Shown: positions 1 to 8,890 of the stretch, one piece after another
How positions within the stretch are numbered: position 1 is the stretch's first letter
Layout: the number at the start of each line of letters is the position of its first letter
From: RGIG5612 sp045601405
GTDB lineage: Bacteria; Bacillota; Clostridia; Lachnospirales; Lachnospiraceae
Direction of reading: 5' to 3'
DNA length: 57,386 nt
NCBI GenBank assembly: GCA_045601405.1
Contig: JAZRZO010000011.1
Location: 1 to 57,386, forward strand
Translations under genes and position numbers: made by a program
The notes under the pieces: model-generated
The model's input: only the letters and a program-made list of their open reading frames with translations
Databases searched by the model: none
What the model was told of the DNA's origin: nothing

Positions 1-696
1 TGCGTCTGTTGCCGCCTTCTCTGGTGTCGCGCCGTCATATGTAGGTACGGTTCCTGCTTCAACATTTTCATCTGTCTCAAGGACTGTCCCGTCGTAGTTC
101 TTCCATATTACTGTGTAGGTTTCCGGCTCCGGTGTCGGACCTGCTGCCTTTATCGGGAAGAAAGAGATTTCCGTAGAAACCCACGCACCATCATATCCGC
201 CATCGGCGGCTACAAAAGTATTTCCGTTGTAATGAAGGAAGTAGGTTTGATTACCCCTTAACTTCTTCCCTAATCTCGTCCAATCAGTTGAGTCAGTATA
301 CCCACTTGATTTTGAAGTGACCAGCGATAATTGGTTGAAACTGCTATACAAATAATTCCCCCCGTTGGAAAGCGATATAGTGCTCCCACTCACTTCCGCT
401 GTCCATGTGCAGCCCGCAGCATCTGCGTCGGAGATTGACGCTGTGGCTCCGCTTACGGTAACCGGAACCGCTGCCACTGCCCCTCCATTGTTTTTCAGCG
501 CGTAATAACTGCCGCCGCTCTGTGCAACGACAAGATACTGCCCGCCAGTCACCGGATCCGTATCCGTTGGATCGTAATCCTGCGCGAATGTCTGAAGGCT
601 GATACCGATGAACAGACCAAGCACCATTGCCAGTGACAAAAACAGTGCTACTGCTTTTACGGATATAGCCTTGCCTTTTCGACTTAAACCACTCAT
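1..696 (-). CDS. Secreted cell-surface protein, N-terminal part (runs off the window)
   Basis: The reading frame is open from the ATG at 696-694 to the window edge (232 codons), so only the N-terminal part is seen. Residues 1-38 form a signal peptide: basic start, a hydrophobic stretch around residues 14-35, then a TFA-Q cleavage site. The region after it is rich in Ser, Gly and Tyr with no recognised enzyme motif. The last 40 residues, starting at YTVIWKNYDGTVLETDEN, match the short beta-type repeat common in clostridial and listerial surface proteins (InlB B-repeat/Listeria-Bacteroides type), usually present in tandem and often ending in a wall or membrane anchor. A very strong ribosome site (AGGAGG, with a second AAGGAG upstream) fixes the start. 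Function is probably adhesion or envelope structure; ligand unknown. Confidence 0.75.
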   Translation of the reverse strand, partial: MSGLSRKGKAISVKAVALFLSLAMVLGLFIGISLQTFAQDYDPTDTDPVTGGQYLVVAQSGGSYYALKNNGGAVAAVPVTVSGATASISDADAAGCTWTAEVSGSTISLSNGGNYLYSSFNQLSLVTSKSSGYTDSTDWTRLGKKLRGNQTYFLHYNGNTFVAADGGYDGAWVSTEISFFPIKAAGPTPEPETYTVIWKNYDGTVLETDENVEAGTVPTYDGATPEKAATDA

Positions 697-724
697 AAAA
701 TTGCCTCCTATTCTCCTTTCATAT

Positions 725-756
725 ATAAAATATCCAAGATATAAAATATCCAAGAT
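725..756. repeat. Two exact tandem copies of a 16-bp unit in a 5' leader
   Basis: ATAAAATATCCAAGAT occurs twice back to back (725-740 and 741-756), followed by the palindrome AAGATATCTT at 753-762. It lies in the transcribed leader of the surface-protein gene, between its promoter and ribosome site. It could be a protein-binding site, an RNA element or a simple slippage duplication. Confidence 0.7.
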
Positions 757-850
757 ATCTTAAAAGCAAAAAAATGCCCAAACAGATCACTACATAAGCT
801 GTACTAATACTGGTGCGGCAAGTTTCGTAGATTATTTACATTTGTTCGTC

Positions 851-879
851 AGTATATCACTCGATATAACGCATTACAA
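851..879 (-). promoter_or_regulatory. Promoter of the surface-protein gene
   Basis: On the minus strand TTGTAA (879-874) and TATACT (856-851) are separated by 17 bp. Transcription from here would give a 5' leader of about 150 nt that contains the 16-bp tandem repeat. Assigned by consensus and spacing only. Confidence 0.5.
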
Positions 880-993
880 TATGTTTTTTTTACATTTTAT
901 TTTTTCATAAACCGGAGCATCTACCGCACTTATATGCTATAATCGTTTCTGTTTCCGGGTTATTATCATTTTTACGGGGATCCGCACCATATT

Positions 994-3153
994 ATGAAAA
1001 AAACATCTATAATCAAAAGAAATATCCTTTATCTGGTTGTTCTCGCACTGGTTATCTTTTTTGGTGTAACAACAATCTCCGGAATAATGTTCTACAACGT
1101 GATCGTTGAGACCAACAGTGATCTTACGCACTCTTTCCTTTCTATTGCCACACAGCAGGTAAGCGGTGACACCATAGAGGCGATGATCACAAATAGCGAT
1201 CGCGTCTCAAGGGCTTATGCCGATCTTTATGCTGCTCCGACAGAGGGAGGGGAGTCCGCAAGTATAGCACCGGACGAGACAGACCATGAACTCATCCGTA
1301 AGTGGGAGGATATTGACCTGTTTCTTTTACATACCATAAGCTTTAATCCGGATCTGAAGACCTTTCAGATCTTCTATCCGGACGGCGATGATGCTGTATG
1401 TATCTGGCTTGAACAAAAAGACAGCAAAAATAAATTCTCCCCAATGACGCGCCGCAAGCTGCTGCCGGAGGAAAAGGAAGCCATTTCCGATCTGAATGCG
1501 GCTGATGAGAACTATGAGGCAGATCTGACAGTTGACCGTGTTGACGGACAGGTGGTCGGAACCTCGATCCTGCCGATCCGGAACAATAATAAGAAGGTTG
1601 TGGCATACGCACAGCTGGATATCTCCCTGACAAGTATCCGCACTTCGATACTGATCCTTTCTGTCTCTATAGGGATCCTTATCCTGCTCATACTTGCTGC
1701 AGCTATGGTAATCTATCACCTACTGCTTGAAAAACGGATCCTCCGGCCCATTCTTAAGCTGGAGCAGGCGGCAGATGGGATTGTTGAAAAGCTTAAGAGC
1801 GGCGATAAGACAGAAGCTTTAGATATACACACTTGTGACGAGATCGGGTCTCTTGCGCGCTCCTTTGAGAACATGGAGGATAACCTTCGGGGTTATATAG
1901 ATGAAAATGCTGCCATAACAGCAGAAAGAGAGCAGGTTAACGCTGCATTGAACCTTGCCGCCGTTATTCAGAACGATATGCTTCCGGCGAAATTCCCGCC
2001 TTTCCCTGACCGGAGCGAATTTGAGATCTATGCGTCTATGACTCCCGCAAAAGAGGTGGGCGGTGACTTTTATGACTTTTTCATGATAGATGACGATACG
2101 CTGGCACTCGTTATCGCAGATGTTTCCGGAAAAGGAATTCCCGCGGCACTTTTCATGATGCGTTCAATGCTGATGATAGAATATCTGACATCAGGAACAC
2201 GCAGTCCTTCCGCCATACTCGGCAGCGTAAACAATCGAATCTGTGATAATAATGACAGCGGTATGTTTGTAACCATTTGGCTGGGTATACTGGATATCAA
2301 TACCGGAATACTCAGAGCCGCAAGTGCAGGGCATGAATATCCTATCATAAAAATGCCCGGGGGCAGCTTTGAGATATACAAGGATCCACACAGTTTCATT
2401 GTCGGCGGTACAAAGAATATAAAATACAAGGAATATGAACTGAATCTGCCTCCCGGCACAACTCTATTTCTTTATACAGATGGTGTTCCGGAGGCAAACA
2501 ACAGTGATAACAGGATGTTCGGCCTTCAGGCCACTGTTGACGCACTGAACAGGACCGACTGCGAAACCCCTGACAAGCTGATCGAGGCTGTTAACCAGAG
2601 TGTAAATGATTTTGTGCAGGATGCTGAGCAATTTGACGACCTTACCATGCTCTGTTTCCGTTATAACGGATGCTCTTCCGGGATCAGAACCTCTGTGGTA
2701 TTCGATAAAGAGATCACCGTAGACGCCAGTAAGGACAATGTCACCTCTGTCAAGGCATTCATCGGCGACGCTCTATCCTCTTCCGGATGTCCCGGGACAG
2801 TAATAAATAAGCTCGAGCTTGCTGTTGAAGAACTATTCATCAATATTGCTGATTATTCATATGAGACATCAGTTAATGATAACGCCGGAAACAGTAAGTG
2901 TGACCGTCCCGTCTATATCAGGCTACGGATAACAAAAGATCCATCCGAGGCTGTCATTACTTTGTCAGACAGGGGGATTCCTTTTGACCCTCTCGCCAAA
3001 AAGGATCCTGATGTTACTCTTGATATAAATAAAAGAAGATCGAAAGGCCTTGGCATCTTCCTTTCCAAGCAGATGTCGGACGCAATAAAATACGAATATA
3101 AAGACGGTCAGAATATTATCATGATATCAAAGAAATTTGATCATACCGGCTGA
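994..3153 (+). CDS. Membrane SpoIIE-family PP2C phosphatase with HAMP and C-terminal HATPase domains
   Basis: A 719-residue signalling protein that should dephosphorylate an anti-sigma-factor antagonist (SpoIIAA/RsbV type). Order: transmembrane helix about 12-34; extracytoplasmic sensor region about 35-218; second helix about 219-245; HAMP about 246-300; PP2C/SpoIIE phosphatase about 320-560, with metal-binding motifs GGDFYDFF near 356, ADVSGKGIP near 375, YTDGVPEA near 493 and FDDLTML near 547; then a C-terminal RsbW/SpoIIAB-like GHKL ATPase domain, with KLELAVEELFINIADYS near 605 and a SKGLGIFL glycine loop near 681. Phosphatase plus kinase-like domain in one chain suggests a switch with both activities. 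No sigma factor or antagonist gene is adjacent, so the target is unknown. Transcribed away from the surface-protein gene. Confidence 0.85.
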   Translation: MKKTSIIKRNILYLVVLALVIFFGVTTISGIMFYNVIVETNSDLTHSFLSIATQQVSGDTIEAMITNSDRVSRAYADLYAAPTEGGESASIAPDETDHELIRKWEDIDLFLLHTISFNPDLKTFQIFYPDGDDAVCIWLEQKDSKNKFSPMTRRKLLPEEKEAISDLNAADENYEADLTVDRVDGQVVGTSILPIRNNNKKVVAYAQLDISLTSIRTSILILSVSIGILILLILAAAMVIYHLLLEKRILRPILKLEQAADGIVEKLKSGDKTEALDIHTCDEIGSLARSFENMEDNLRGYIDENAAITAEREQVNAALNLAAVIQNDMLPAKFPPFPDRSEFEIYASMTPAKEVGGDFYDFFMIDDDTLALVIADVSGKGIPAALFMMRSMLMIEYLTSGTRSPSAILGSVNNRICDNNDSGMFVTIWLGILDINTGILRAASAGHEYPIIKMPGGSFEIYKDPHSFIVGGTKNIKYKEYELNLPPGTTLFLYTDGVPEANNSDNRMFGLQATVDALNRTDCETPDKLIEAVNQSVNDFVQDAEQFDDLTMLCFRYNGCSSGIRTSVVFDKEITVDASKDNVTSVKAFIGDALSSSGCPGTVINKLELAVEELFINIADYSYETSVNDNAGNSKCDRPVYIRLRITKDPSEAVITLSDRGIPFDPLAKKDPDVTLDINKRRSKGLGIFLSKQMSDAIKYEYKDGQNIIMISKKFDHTG

Positions 3154-3179
3154 GCAGGCATCACAGGCGCCCCTCAGGT

Positions 3180-4739
3180 TTAATGTTTCTCTCTGTATTC
3201 CTGCATATTTATAACACGGTCGCATACACGGTTCACCACGTTTTTGTCATGTGAGATAAAGAGCATTGAAAGTTTCAGTTCCTTCTGCAGATTTAAGAGC
3301 AATTCTATGATCTGCTCTTGTATAGAAACGTCCAACGCCGACACCGGCTCGTCCGCTATTACGAATTCCGGCCGTGATATCAATGCCAACGCTATGTTCA
3401 CCCTTTGTTTCTCTCCACCGGAAAGCTGCCTGGGGTAGCACTCCATATATCTTTCCGGAGAAAGCTCCACCCTTTCCAGCATCTCTCTGACGCGCTGTTT
3501 GCGCTCTGCGGATGAGAGGATATATGGTTTTATATCCATATCAGGATTTTTCTTTTGCCGCGCTCTCCAGTATTTCGCCTGGTTTCTCAGCGGCTCTTCA
3601 AGTATCCACCCCACCTTACGGGCGGGATTCAGCGAGCCTGCGCTGTCCTGGAATATCATCTGGGGTCTTTGCGTGTAATGAGTTATCCTTCCGGTATGAT
3701 CCTTGTGAAGCCCCAGGATCGCTCTTGATATGCTGCTCTTTCCCGAACCGCTTTTCCCGACGAGTCCAAGGATCTCTCCCTTTTTCACCTCAAAACTCAT
3801 GCCTTCGCAGATCACTTTTTTTGCCGGCTTTTCACCGATCCTCTTTGACCTCTTCAGATAGAACACACTGAGGTCTTCCACTTCAAGTACGTTTCCCCCT
3901 TCTATCGTTCTTTCCGCCTTGGTCTCCTCGGTTATCGTCGCAATAAGGCTCCGGGTGTATTCGTGCTTCGGATCGCTGAATATCTGCTCAACGCTGCCCT
4001 GCTCTACTATATCACCCTTATACATTACCAGCGTCTTGTCACATACTCTTCTTATTACCCTGAGATCATGCGAAACAAGGATGATGCTTGTTCCCCGTGT
4101 TTCATTTATATGCTTAAGCAGGTCAAGTATTTGTATCTGAACATCTGCGTCCAAAGCTGTCGTCGGCTCGTCTGCTATCAGAAGCTCCGGCTCGTTCATA
4201 AGAGCCATCGCTATCATCACTCTCTGCTGCTGTCCGCCCGAAAGCTCATGAGGATATCTTTTATATATATCTGCCGGATCGGGAAGGTCCACCGCCTTAA
4301 ACATTTCCAGAACCTTTTCCCGGCGTTCCGTTTTGCTGTATGGCTGCCTCGGAGTGCGGCTGTTGTCAGGGATGTCTTTGTCGTTTACATGGAGCGTCAG
4401 CATCTCCTCAACCTGTTTTCCTACTCTCATAAGGGGGTTTAGCGATGTCATCGACTCCTGGAATACAACAGATATCTCATCTCCCTTTAATTTCCGCAGT
4501 TCATCAAATGTCATCGGCACAAGATCTCTCCCCCGGAAGAGAGCCTCCCCCGAGTATTTCGCATAGGAGGGAAGCAGGGCCATCAGCGCCAGACCGAGCG
4601 TGCTCTTTCCGGAGCCCGACTCACCCACTATGCCCAGGATCTCTCCTTTTTCTATGCCGAAGGATACTCCCTTTACGGCATATGAGATCCGCTTGCCGCT
4701 ATGATATTCAACCTTCAGATCCTTTACTTCCAGTAACAT
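3180..4739 (-). CDS. Oligopeptide/dipeptide ABC transporter, fused twin ATP-binding protein
   Basis: A 519-residue protein with two complete ABC ATPase domains in tandem, equal to a DppD-DppF (OppD-OppF) fusion. Domain 1: Walker A GESGSGKST at residues 39-47, signature LSGGQQQRV near 166, Walker B LLIADEPTTALD. Domain 2: Walker A GKSGSGKSS near 328, signature LSGGEKQRV and FVIADEPVSALD. It powers the two permeases encoded directly upstream; its ATG abuts the stop of the DppC-like gene. Fusion of the two ATPases is known in this family and gives fixed stoichiometry. Substrate (peptide, nickel or other) cannot be told from sequence. Last gene of a four-gene minus-strand operon. Confidence 0.88.
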   Translation of the reverse strand: MLLEVKDLKVEYHSGKRISYAVKGVSFGIEKGEILGIVGESGSGKSTLGLALMALLPSYAKYSGEALFRGRDLVPMTFDELRKLKGDEISVVFQESMTSLNPLMRVGKQVEEMLTLHVNDKDIPDNSRTPRQPYSKTERREKVLEMFKAVDLPDPADIYKRYPHELSGGQQQRVMIAMALMNEPELLIADEPTTALDADVQIQILDLLKHINETRGTSIILVSHDLRVIRRVCDKTLVMYKGDIVEQGSVEQIFSDPKHEYTRSLIATITEETKAERTIEGGNVLEVEDLSVFYLKRSKRIGEKPAKKVICEGMSFEVKKGEILGLVGKSGSGKSSISRAILGLHKDHTGRITHYTQRPQMIFQDSAGSLNPARKVGWILEEPLRNQAKYWRARQKKNPDMDIKPYILSSAERKQRVREMLERVELSPERYMECYPRQLSGGEKQRVNIALALISRPEFVIADEPVSALDVSIQEQIIELLLNLQKELKLSMLFISHDKNVVNRVCDRVINMQEYREKH

Positions 4740-5537
4740 TTAATCCACCTTTGAAACGCCTTCGCTTATAAGCGAAACGCCAAGCACAAGTATTATTATC
4801 GCCACACCGGGGAAGATGGCATACCACGGAGCCTGCAGCAGATAGCTCCCCGCCTCGTTTATCATCCTTCCGAGAGAGGCGCCCGGCGGCTGCACACCGA
4901 GACCTAAGTAGCTAAGGCCGGCTTCCGCTATCACCGCATTGTTAAAACCCACTGCCGCGCTGCCCAATATGCTGATGTAGGCATTCGGCAATATCTGCGC
5001 AAAGATCACACGCGCTCCTCCGTCGCCAACCAATATGGCGCTCTGTACAAACTGCATCCCCTTTAAACGCAGCATCTCACTCCTTGCTATCCGGGCAAAG
5101 CTCGGTATGAACAAAATGCCCAGAGCCAGGATTATGTTTATCAGGCCGGAGCCTAAGAAGCTTACAAATATCAGCGCGAGCAATATGCTGGGGAATGCGT
5201 TTACAACATCATTTATCCTCATTATCATCTCGTCGAATATCCCGCCCGCATAGCCGGATACAAAGCCTATTACCGTTCCCGCGACCATGCCGAATACGAC
5301 CGTTGAAAGAGCCACCACAAAGGTGGTTCCAACCCCCTGCATAACGCGGCTGAAGATATCTCTGCCGTAGTTATCGCAGCCGAATATATGCGAAGCGGAC
5401 GGCGGCGCGAACTTAAGGCCTATATTCATTTCCGTTGTGGAATACGGCGTCCAGAAAAAGCCCACCAGCGCTATCAGAAGTATCACCCCGGTGATCACGC
5501 AGCCTATGATAAAGCTTTTGTTATGCCTTAAGCTCAT
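4740..5537 (-). CDS. Peptide ABC transporter permease, DppC type
   Basis: A 265-residue inner-membrane permease with about six hydrophobic helices and the N-terminal signature of DppC/OppC proteins (HIFGCDNYGRDIFSRV near residues 50-65). The cytoplasmic EAA-type loop that docks on the ATPase is around SEMLRLKGMQFVQSAILVG. It pairs with the DppB-like protein, whose gene overlaps its start by 4 bp (ATGA), indicating translational coupling and equal synthesis. Normal length for the family. Confidence 0.88.
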   Translation of the reverse strand: MSLRHNKSFIIGCVITGVILLIALVGFFWTPYSTTEMNIGLKFAPPSASHIFGCDNYGRDIFSRVMQGVGTTFVVALSTVVFGMVAGTVIGFVSGYAGGIFDEMIMRINDVVNAFPSILLALIFVSFLGSGLINIILALGILFIPSFARIARSEMLRLKGMQFVQSAILVGDGGARVIFAQILPNAYISILGSAAVGFNNAVIAEAGLSYLGLGVQPPGASLGRMINEAGSYLLQAPWYAIFPGVAIIILVLGVSLISEGVSKVD

Positions 5538-6475
5538 AGCTTCACCCTCGGATCCACCGCCTGGTAGATCATATCCACAACAAAGTTAATAAAGATGATA
5601 AAAAACGCGATAAACAGAACAACCGCCTCCACCACCGGATAATCCCTGTTAGTTATGGCTGTTATCAAAAGCATGCCTATCCCCGGAACCGAGAATACTT
5701 TTTCAACTACTATGCTCCCTGCAACTATCTCGGCTACTATAACGCCCATAAATGTTATGACCGGTACGAGCGAGTTTTTAAGCACATGTCCGTAGAGCAC
5801 GCGATCCCTTGTGCATCCCTTTGCATACGCTGTGCGGACATAGTCTTTGTGAAGTTCGCTTCTTATGGACGAGGCCAAAAATTTCACCGTCATAGCTATC
5901 TTCGGAAGCGCTATAGCTATCGCCGGGAATATAAGATAGGTGACGGCCGCCCCTAAGTTCTGCGCCGGAGACTGATATTGTCCTATGGCAAACCAATGCA
6001 GAACAATGGAGAAGAGATAAGTTATCAGCACTCCCAGAAAGAAGGAGGGGATGCCCATTGTAACCTGTGTGATGGTGGTCATTGCCACCTTGCCGAAAGC
6101 AGTTCTGCGTTTTGCCGAAAATATCCCTGCCGGGATGGATATGACGATGACCATTATAAATGATATCAGGCTGAGGAGCGCGGAGTTTCCGAGCCTTGAG
6201 GCAATAAGGGAATTAACGGATACTCCCGTGTACTGCAGGGACTGTCCAAAATTCCCTTTCAGCGCATTCCCCAGCCACCAGAAATACCGCACAAGCACCG
6301 GTTTATCCAGTCCCATCTGCTCTCTGAGCGCGGCTATCCTCTCCGGTGTGGCTCCTGTTCCCAGCTTGGCTATAGTCGCGTCAGCCGGGAGCACGGAAAA
6401 AGCCAGAAAGATGATAATGGAAATGAGCAGCAGTGCTATTATTAATGTAATTATCTTCTTGATGATATATTTCAT
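5534..6475 (-). CDS. Peptide ABC transporter permease, DppB type
   Basis: A 313-residue inner-membrane permease: N-terminal helix at about residues 8-30, then five more helices, with the coupling loop RSELHKDYVRTAYAKG and the family C-terminus ending in DPRVKL. It forms the channel with the DppC-like protein encoded next. About 50 bp separate it from the upstream binding-protein gene, in the usual order binding protein, B, C, ATPases. Confidence 0.88.
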   Translation of the reverse strand: MKYIIKKIITLIIALLLISIIIFLAFSVLPADATIAKLGTGATPERIAALREQMGLDKPVLVRYFWWLGNALKGNFGQSLQYTGVSVNSLIASRLGNSALLSLISFIMVIVISIPAGIFSAKRRTAFGKVAMTTITQVTMGIPSFFLGVLITYLFSIVLHWFAIGQYQSPAQNLGAAVTYLIFPAIAIALPKIAMTVKFLASSIRSELHKDYVRTAYAKGCTRDRVLYGHVLKNSLVPVITFMGVIVAEIVAGSIVVEKVFSVPGIGMLLITAITNRDYPVVEAVVLFIAFFIIFINFVVDMIYQAVDPRVKL

Positions 6476-6525
6476 ACATCAGCTATTCAGAGCCGGACGT
6501 TCGTACATCCGGCTCTGAGTGATCT

Positions 6526-8064
6526 TTACTTATATCTTACTGTTGACAGATCCTGCACCGCTATCGGGTAGAACATATATCCGTCAAGGTTCGAATTAAC
6601 TGCCACGAGCATCGCCAGATTCTCGATGTATGCCGAAGCCGCATCATCTGCGAGTATCTGCTGAAGCTTTTTGTAAAGCTCAACTTTGGCAGCTTCATCT
6701 GTTTCCGCGATCGCCTGCTGATACAGCGCGTCAAATTCCGGATTGCTGTAGTTAGTAAAATTGTTTGACGCTGTCGTCAGATTCTTGTTAAGCCATGTGG
6801 ACGGGGCAAGAAATCTGTTATCAACGGCTATAACGGTTGCCTGATAATTTCTTCCCTTGTAAACGTCATCAAGCCAAGTTGTCCACTCCACAAGCTCTAT
6901 CTTCGCGGTTATCCCCGCTTCCGCAAGGCTTTCCTTAACTATCTGCGCCGTATCTATGTGCGGCTGATAGTTGTTTGGAACCCTGATGGTGAAGGTAAGG
7001 TTCTGCTGTCCTGCCTCCGCAAGAAGCTCCTTCGCTTTTTCAATGTCCCTGTCGTAAACATGCTCCGTGTCTTCGTTGTAGTATTTTTCCATAGTCGGTA
7101 TCATGTTTGTGCCGATCAAGTGGGATTTGCCGTTGAACACCATTTCGTTCACAAGGTCTCTGTCTATGGCGTAGCATATGGCCTTACGTACTTTTATGTC
7201 ATCGAACGGAGCCTTTCCGTTGTTAAGAAATACGGCATGAACCATATTCTCGCTTCCTTCAAGCACATCAAAGCCCCCGCCGAGCGTGGCCGCCTGATCC
7301 GTCGTAAGGTGGTGGTAGATATCAAGGCTTCCCGCCTTTAGCATCGATACCGCCATGTCGGCATCTGCAACCAGCTTAAACGTGACCTCGTCCAGATACG
7401 GCAGGCCTTCCTTCCGGTAGTTTTCATTTTTCTCAACCACCAGACTGTCTCCCGGTTTATAGGACACAAGCTTGAACGGGCCTGTTCCTATCGGGGTTTT
7501 GTCAACATTCGCGTCATTCGCCTGAGGCATGATCGCACATGTAAGCTCGAACACAAAGTCTGTATTCGGCTCATTCAGGAGCACCTCTATGGTTCCGTCT
7601 TCAGATGTCACAATGTCTTTTAAATTAGAAAATGCGGACTCCCCACTCTGGATGCCCGCATAGCGCCAAATTGAATATTTAACATCATCAACTGTTACAG
7701 TGCTTCCGTCACTGAATCTGATCCCGTCCCTCAGCTTAAAAACTATCCTGGTCGGTTCAATGATCGGATCCTCGCCTGCAACTGCCGGTTCTAATTCTCC
7801 TTCCGGAGTGGCCTTAACAAGGCCTTCGAACAGGTTAAACAAAACCTCTCTGGTTCCTGCGCCTTCTGCACTGTGCGGGTCAAGACTGTCGAGCTCTTGT
7901 GACATGCCTACAATAACGGAATTTGAGGCTTCCCTGCCTGTGTTTACGCCTCCTTGCTGCGATCCTGAGCCGTTCGGTTCTTTGCCGCCCTGACCGCATG
8001 CTGCGAGTGCGCCTACTGTGACAAGTGCGATCAAGATGGAAATTAAAACTTTTGTCTTTTTCAT
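6526..8064 (-). CDS. Extracellular solute-binding lipoprotein, DppA/OppA family
   Basis: A 512-residue family 5 solute-binding protein. The N-terminus is a lipoprotein signal with lipobox LAAC, so Cys23 would be lipidated and the protein anchored outside the membrane. The family signature (IGTGPFKLVSYKPGDSLVV) and the DIYHHL-type segment follow. It delivers peptides or another ligand to the permeases encoded downstream. First gene of the operon, with its own promoter (8119-8091) and a good ribosome site (AAAGAGGG, 6 nt from ATG). The ligand pocket cannot be read from sequence alone. Confidence 0.88.
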   Translation of the reverse strand: MKKTKVLISILIALVTVGALAACGQGGKEPNGSGSQQGGVNTGREASNSVIVGMSQELDSLDPHSAEGAGTREVLFNLFEGLVKATPEGELEPAVAGEDPIIEPTRIVFKLRDGIRFSDGSTVTVDDVKYSIWRYAGIQSGESAFSNLKDIVTSEDGTIEVLLNEPNTDFVFELTCAIMPQANDANVDKTPIGTGPFKLVSYKPGDSLVVEKNENYRKEGLPYLDEVTFKLVADADMAVSMLKAGSLDIYHHLTTDQAATLGGGFDVLEGSENMVHAVFLNNGKAPFDDIKVRKAICYAIDRDLVNEMVFNGKSHLIGTNMIPTMEKYYNEDTEHVYDRDIEKAKELLAEAGQQNLTFTIRVPNNYQPHIDTAQIVKESLAEAGITAKIELVEWTTWLDDVYKGRNYQATVIAVDNRFLAPSTWLNKNLTTASNNFTNYSNPEFDALYQQAIAETDEAAKVELYKKLQQILADDAASAYIENLAMLVAVNSNLDGYMFYPIAVQDLSTVRYK

Positions 8065-8090
8065 ATCGATCCCTCTTTCTGCTTTGCAGC

Positions 8091-8119
8091 ATATAATATT
8101 GAATTGTCAACCATGTAAA
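8091..8119 (-). promoter_or_regulatory. Promoter of the peptide-transport operon
   Basis: On the minus strand TTTACA (8119-8114) is followed after 17 bp by TTATAT (8096-8091), about 27 bp upstream of the lipoprotein ATG. The -35 sits 6 bp from the hairpin at 8126-8151. Confidence 0.5.
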
Positions 8120-8125
8120 CAGAAG

Positions 8126-8151
8126 ATCTCCCCGTGTTTACACGGGGAGAT
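8126..8151 (-). terminator. Hairpin between the aldo/keto reductase remnant and the peptide-transport promoter
   Basis: An 11-bp perfect stem (TCTCCCCGTG/CACGGGGAGA plus one A-T pair) with a TTTA loop. Reading on the minus strand it follows the remnant gene's stop and is followed by TCTTCTGTTT, only a weak U-tract. Probably a terminator insulating the downstream operon, although a protein-binding site is possible. Confidence 0.5.
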
Positions 8152-8196
8152 TATATATTATGCACGGATATTTTACAATTAAAAATATCATATACT

Positions 8197-8866
8197 TTAG
8201 AATCTCGGATTATCCGCCACCCGTTTTACCATATCCTCCATTGCCGCTGATATCTTTATCCCCTGAGGACAGACAGCTTCACAGCTGCCGCAGCTTATGC
8301 AGTCCGCCGAACCATGTCCTTCGGGCAGCGACCTGAAGTAATTCGGAAGCCTGAAGCCGTATCCGGTAAATACATCTTCATTATACGCGTCGATCAGCTC
8401 AGGTATGAGCAGTTCCACAGGACATCCGCTTGTACAATACCGGCATGCCGTACACGGAAGCGATCCCCTTGCTACCATTTCCTTTGCGTTCTGGAAATCC
8501 CAGTCAATCCAGTTAAGCTGTATCTGGCAGAATTCTATGATGTCTTTATACCTGTCCAGGAAGCTCCTCATTACATCCATGTTGCCGTGGCAGGAAAACC
8601 CAAGATGCTTTATCCGCCCTTTTTGCTTTTGTTCCGCAAGGAAGGCCGCTGTGCCGTACTTTTCTTCATCAAGATAGTGGGCGATATTAGTCTCGTTTAC
8701 ATTATGAAAGAGATAAAGATCAAAGTGATCAACCTGCAGCCTTTCAAGCTGCTTTTCAAATATCTCCTCTGTCTATCCTAGTCTCATCGCCCTCCAGCAC
8801 CGGAAGTCTCATGTTTCCGAGGCCGATGGCCGAAAGCTTTTTTTCTTGAAATTCTTTGTATATCAA
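8197..8866 (-). pseudogene. Aldo/keto reductase with two 4Fe-4S clusters: decayed, two internal deletions
   Basis: A TTG start at 8866 (GGAGG 6 nt upstream) begins the typical N-terminus, LIYKEFQEKKLSAIGLG to about 8771. There the frame breaks: the next homologous residues (EEIFEKQLERLQVDHFD) are in another frame, with roughly 60-65 family residues missing. The frame then runs through NAKEMVARGSLPCTACRYC, where family members have about 95-100 further residues between NAKE-(M/K)V and PCTACRYC, so a second, in-frame segment of the TIM barrel is missing near 8475. The C-terminal ferredoxin part is intact (CTACRYCTSGC and CISCGSCEAVC). An open piece remains (ATG at 8580, 127 residues). The gene lies 25 bp downstream of the homocysteine methyltransferase. 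Deletion sizes are from memory of the family. Confidence 0.8.
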
Positions 8867-8890
8867 ATCTGTCCTCCGTTTTAAGCCTTA

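Noticed and set aside
725..756. CRISPR-like repeats
   Set aside because: Only two abutting 16-bp copies without spacers and no cas genes in the window.
8314..8781. A 155-codon plus-strand frame over the decayed reductase
   Set aside because: The minus strand carries clear family homology including eight ordered cysteines; the plus frame is a by-product.
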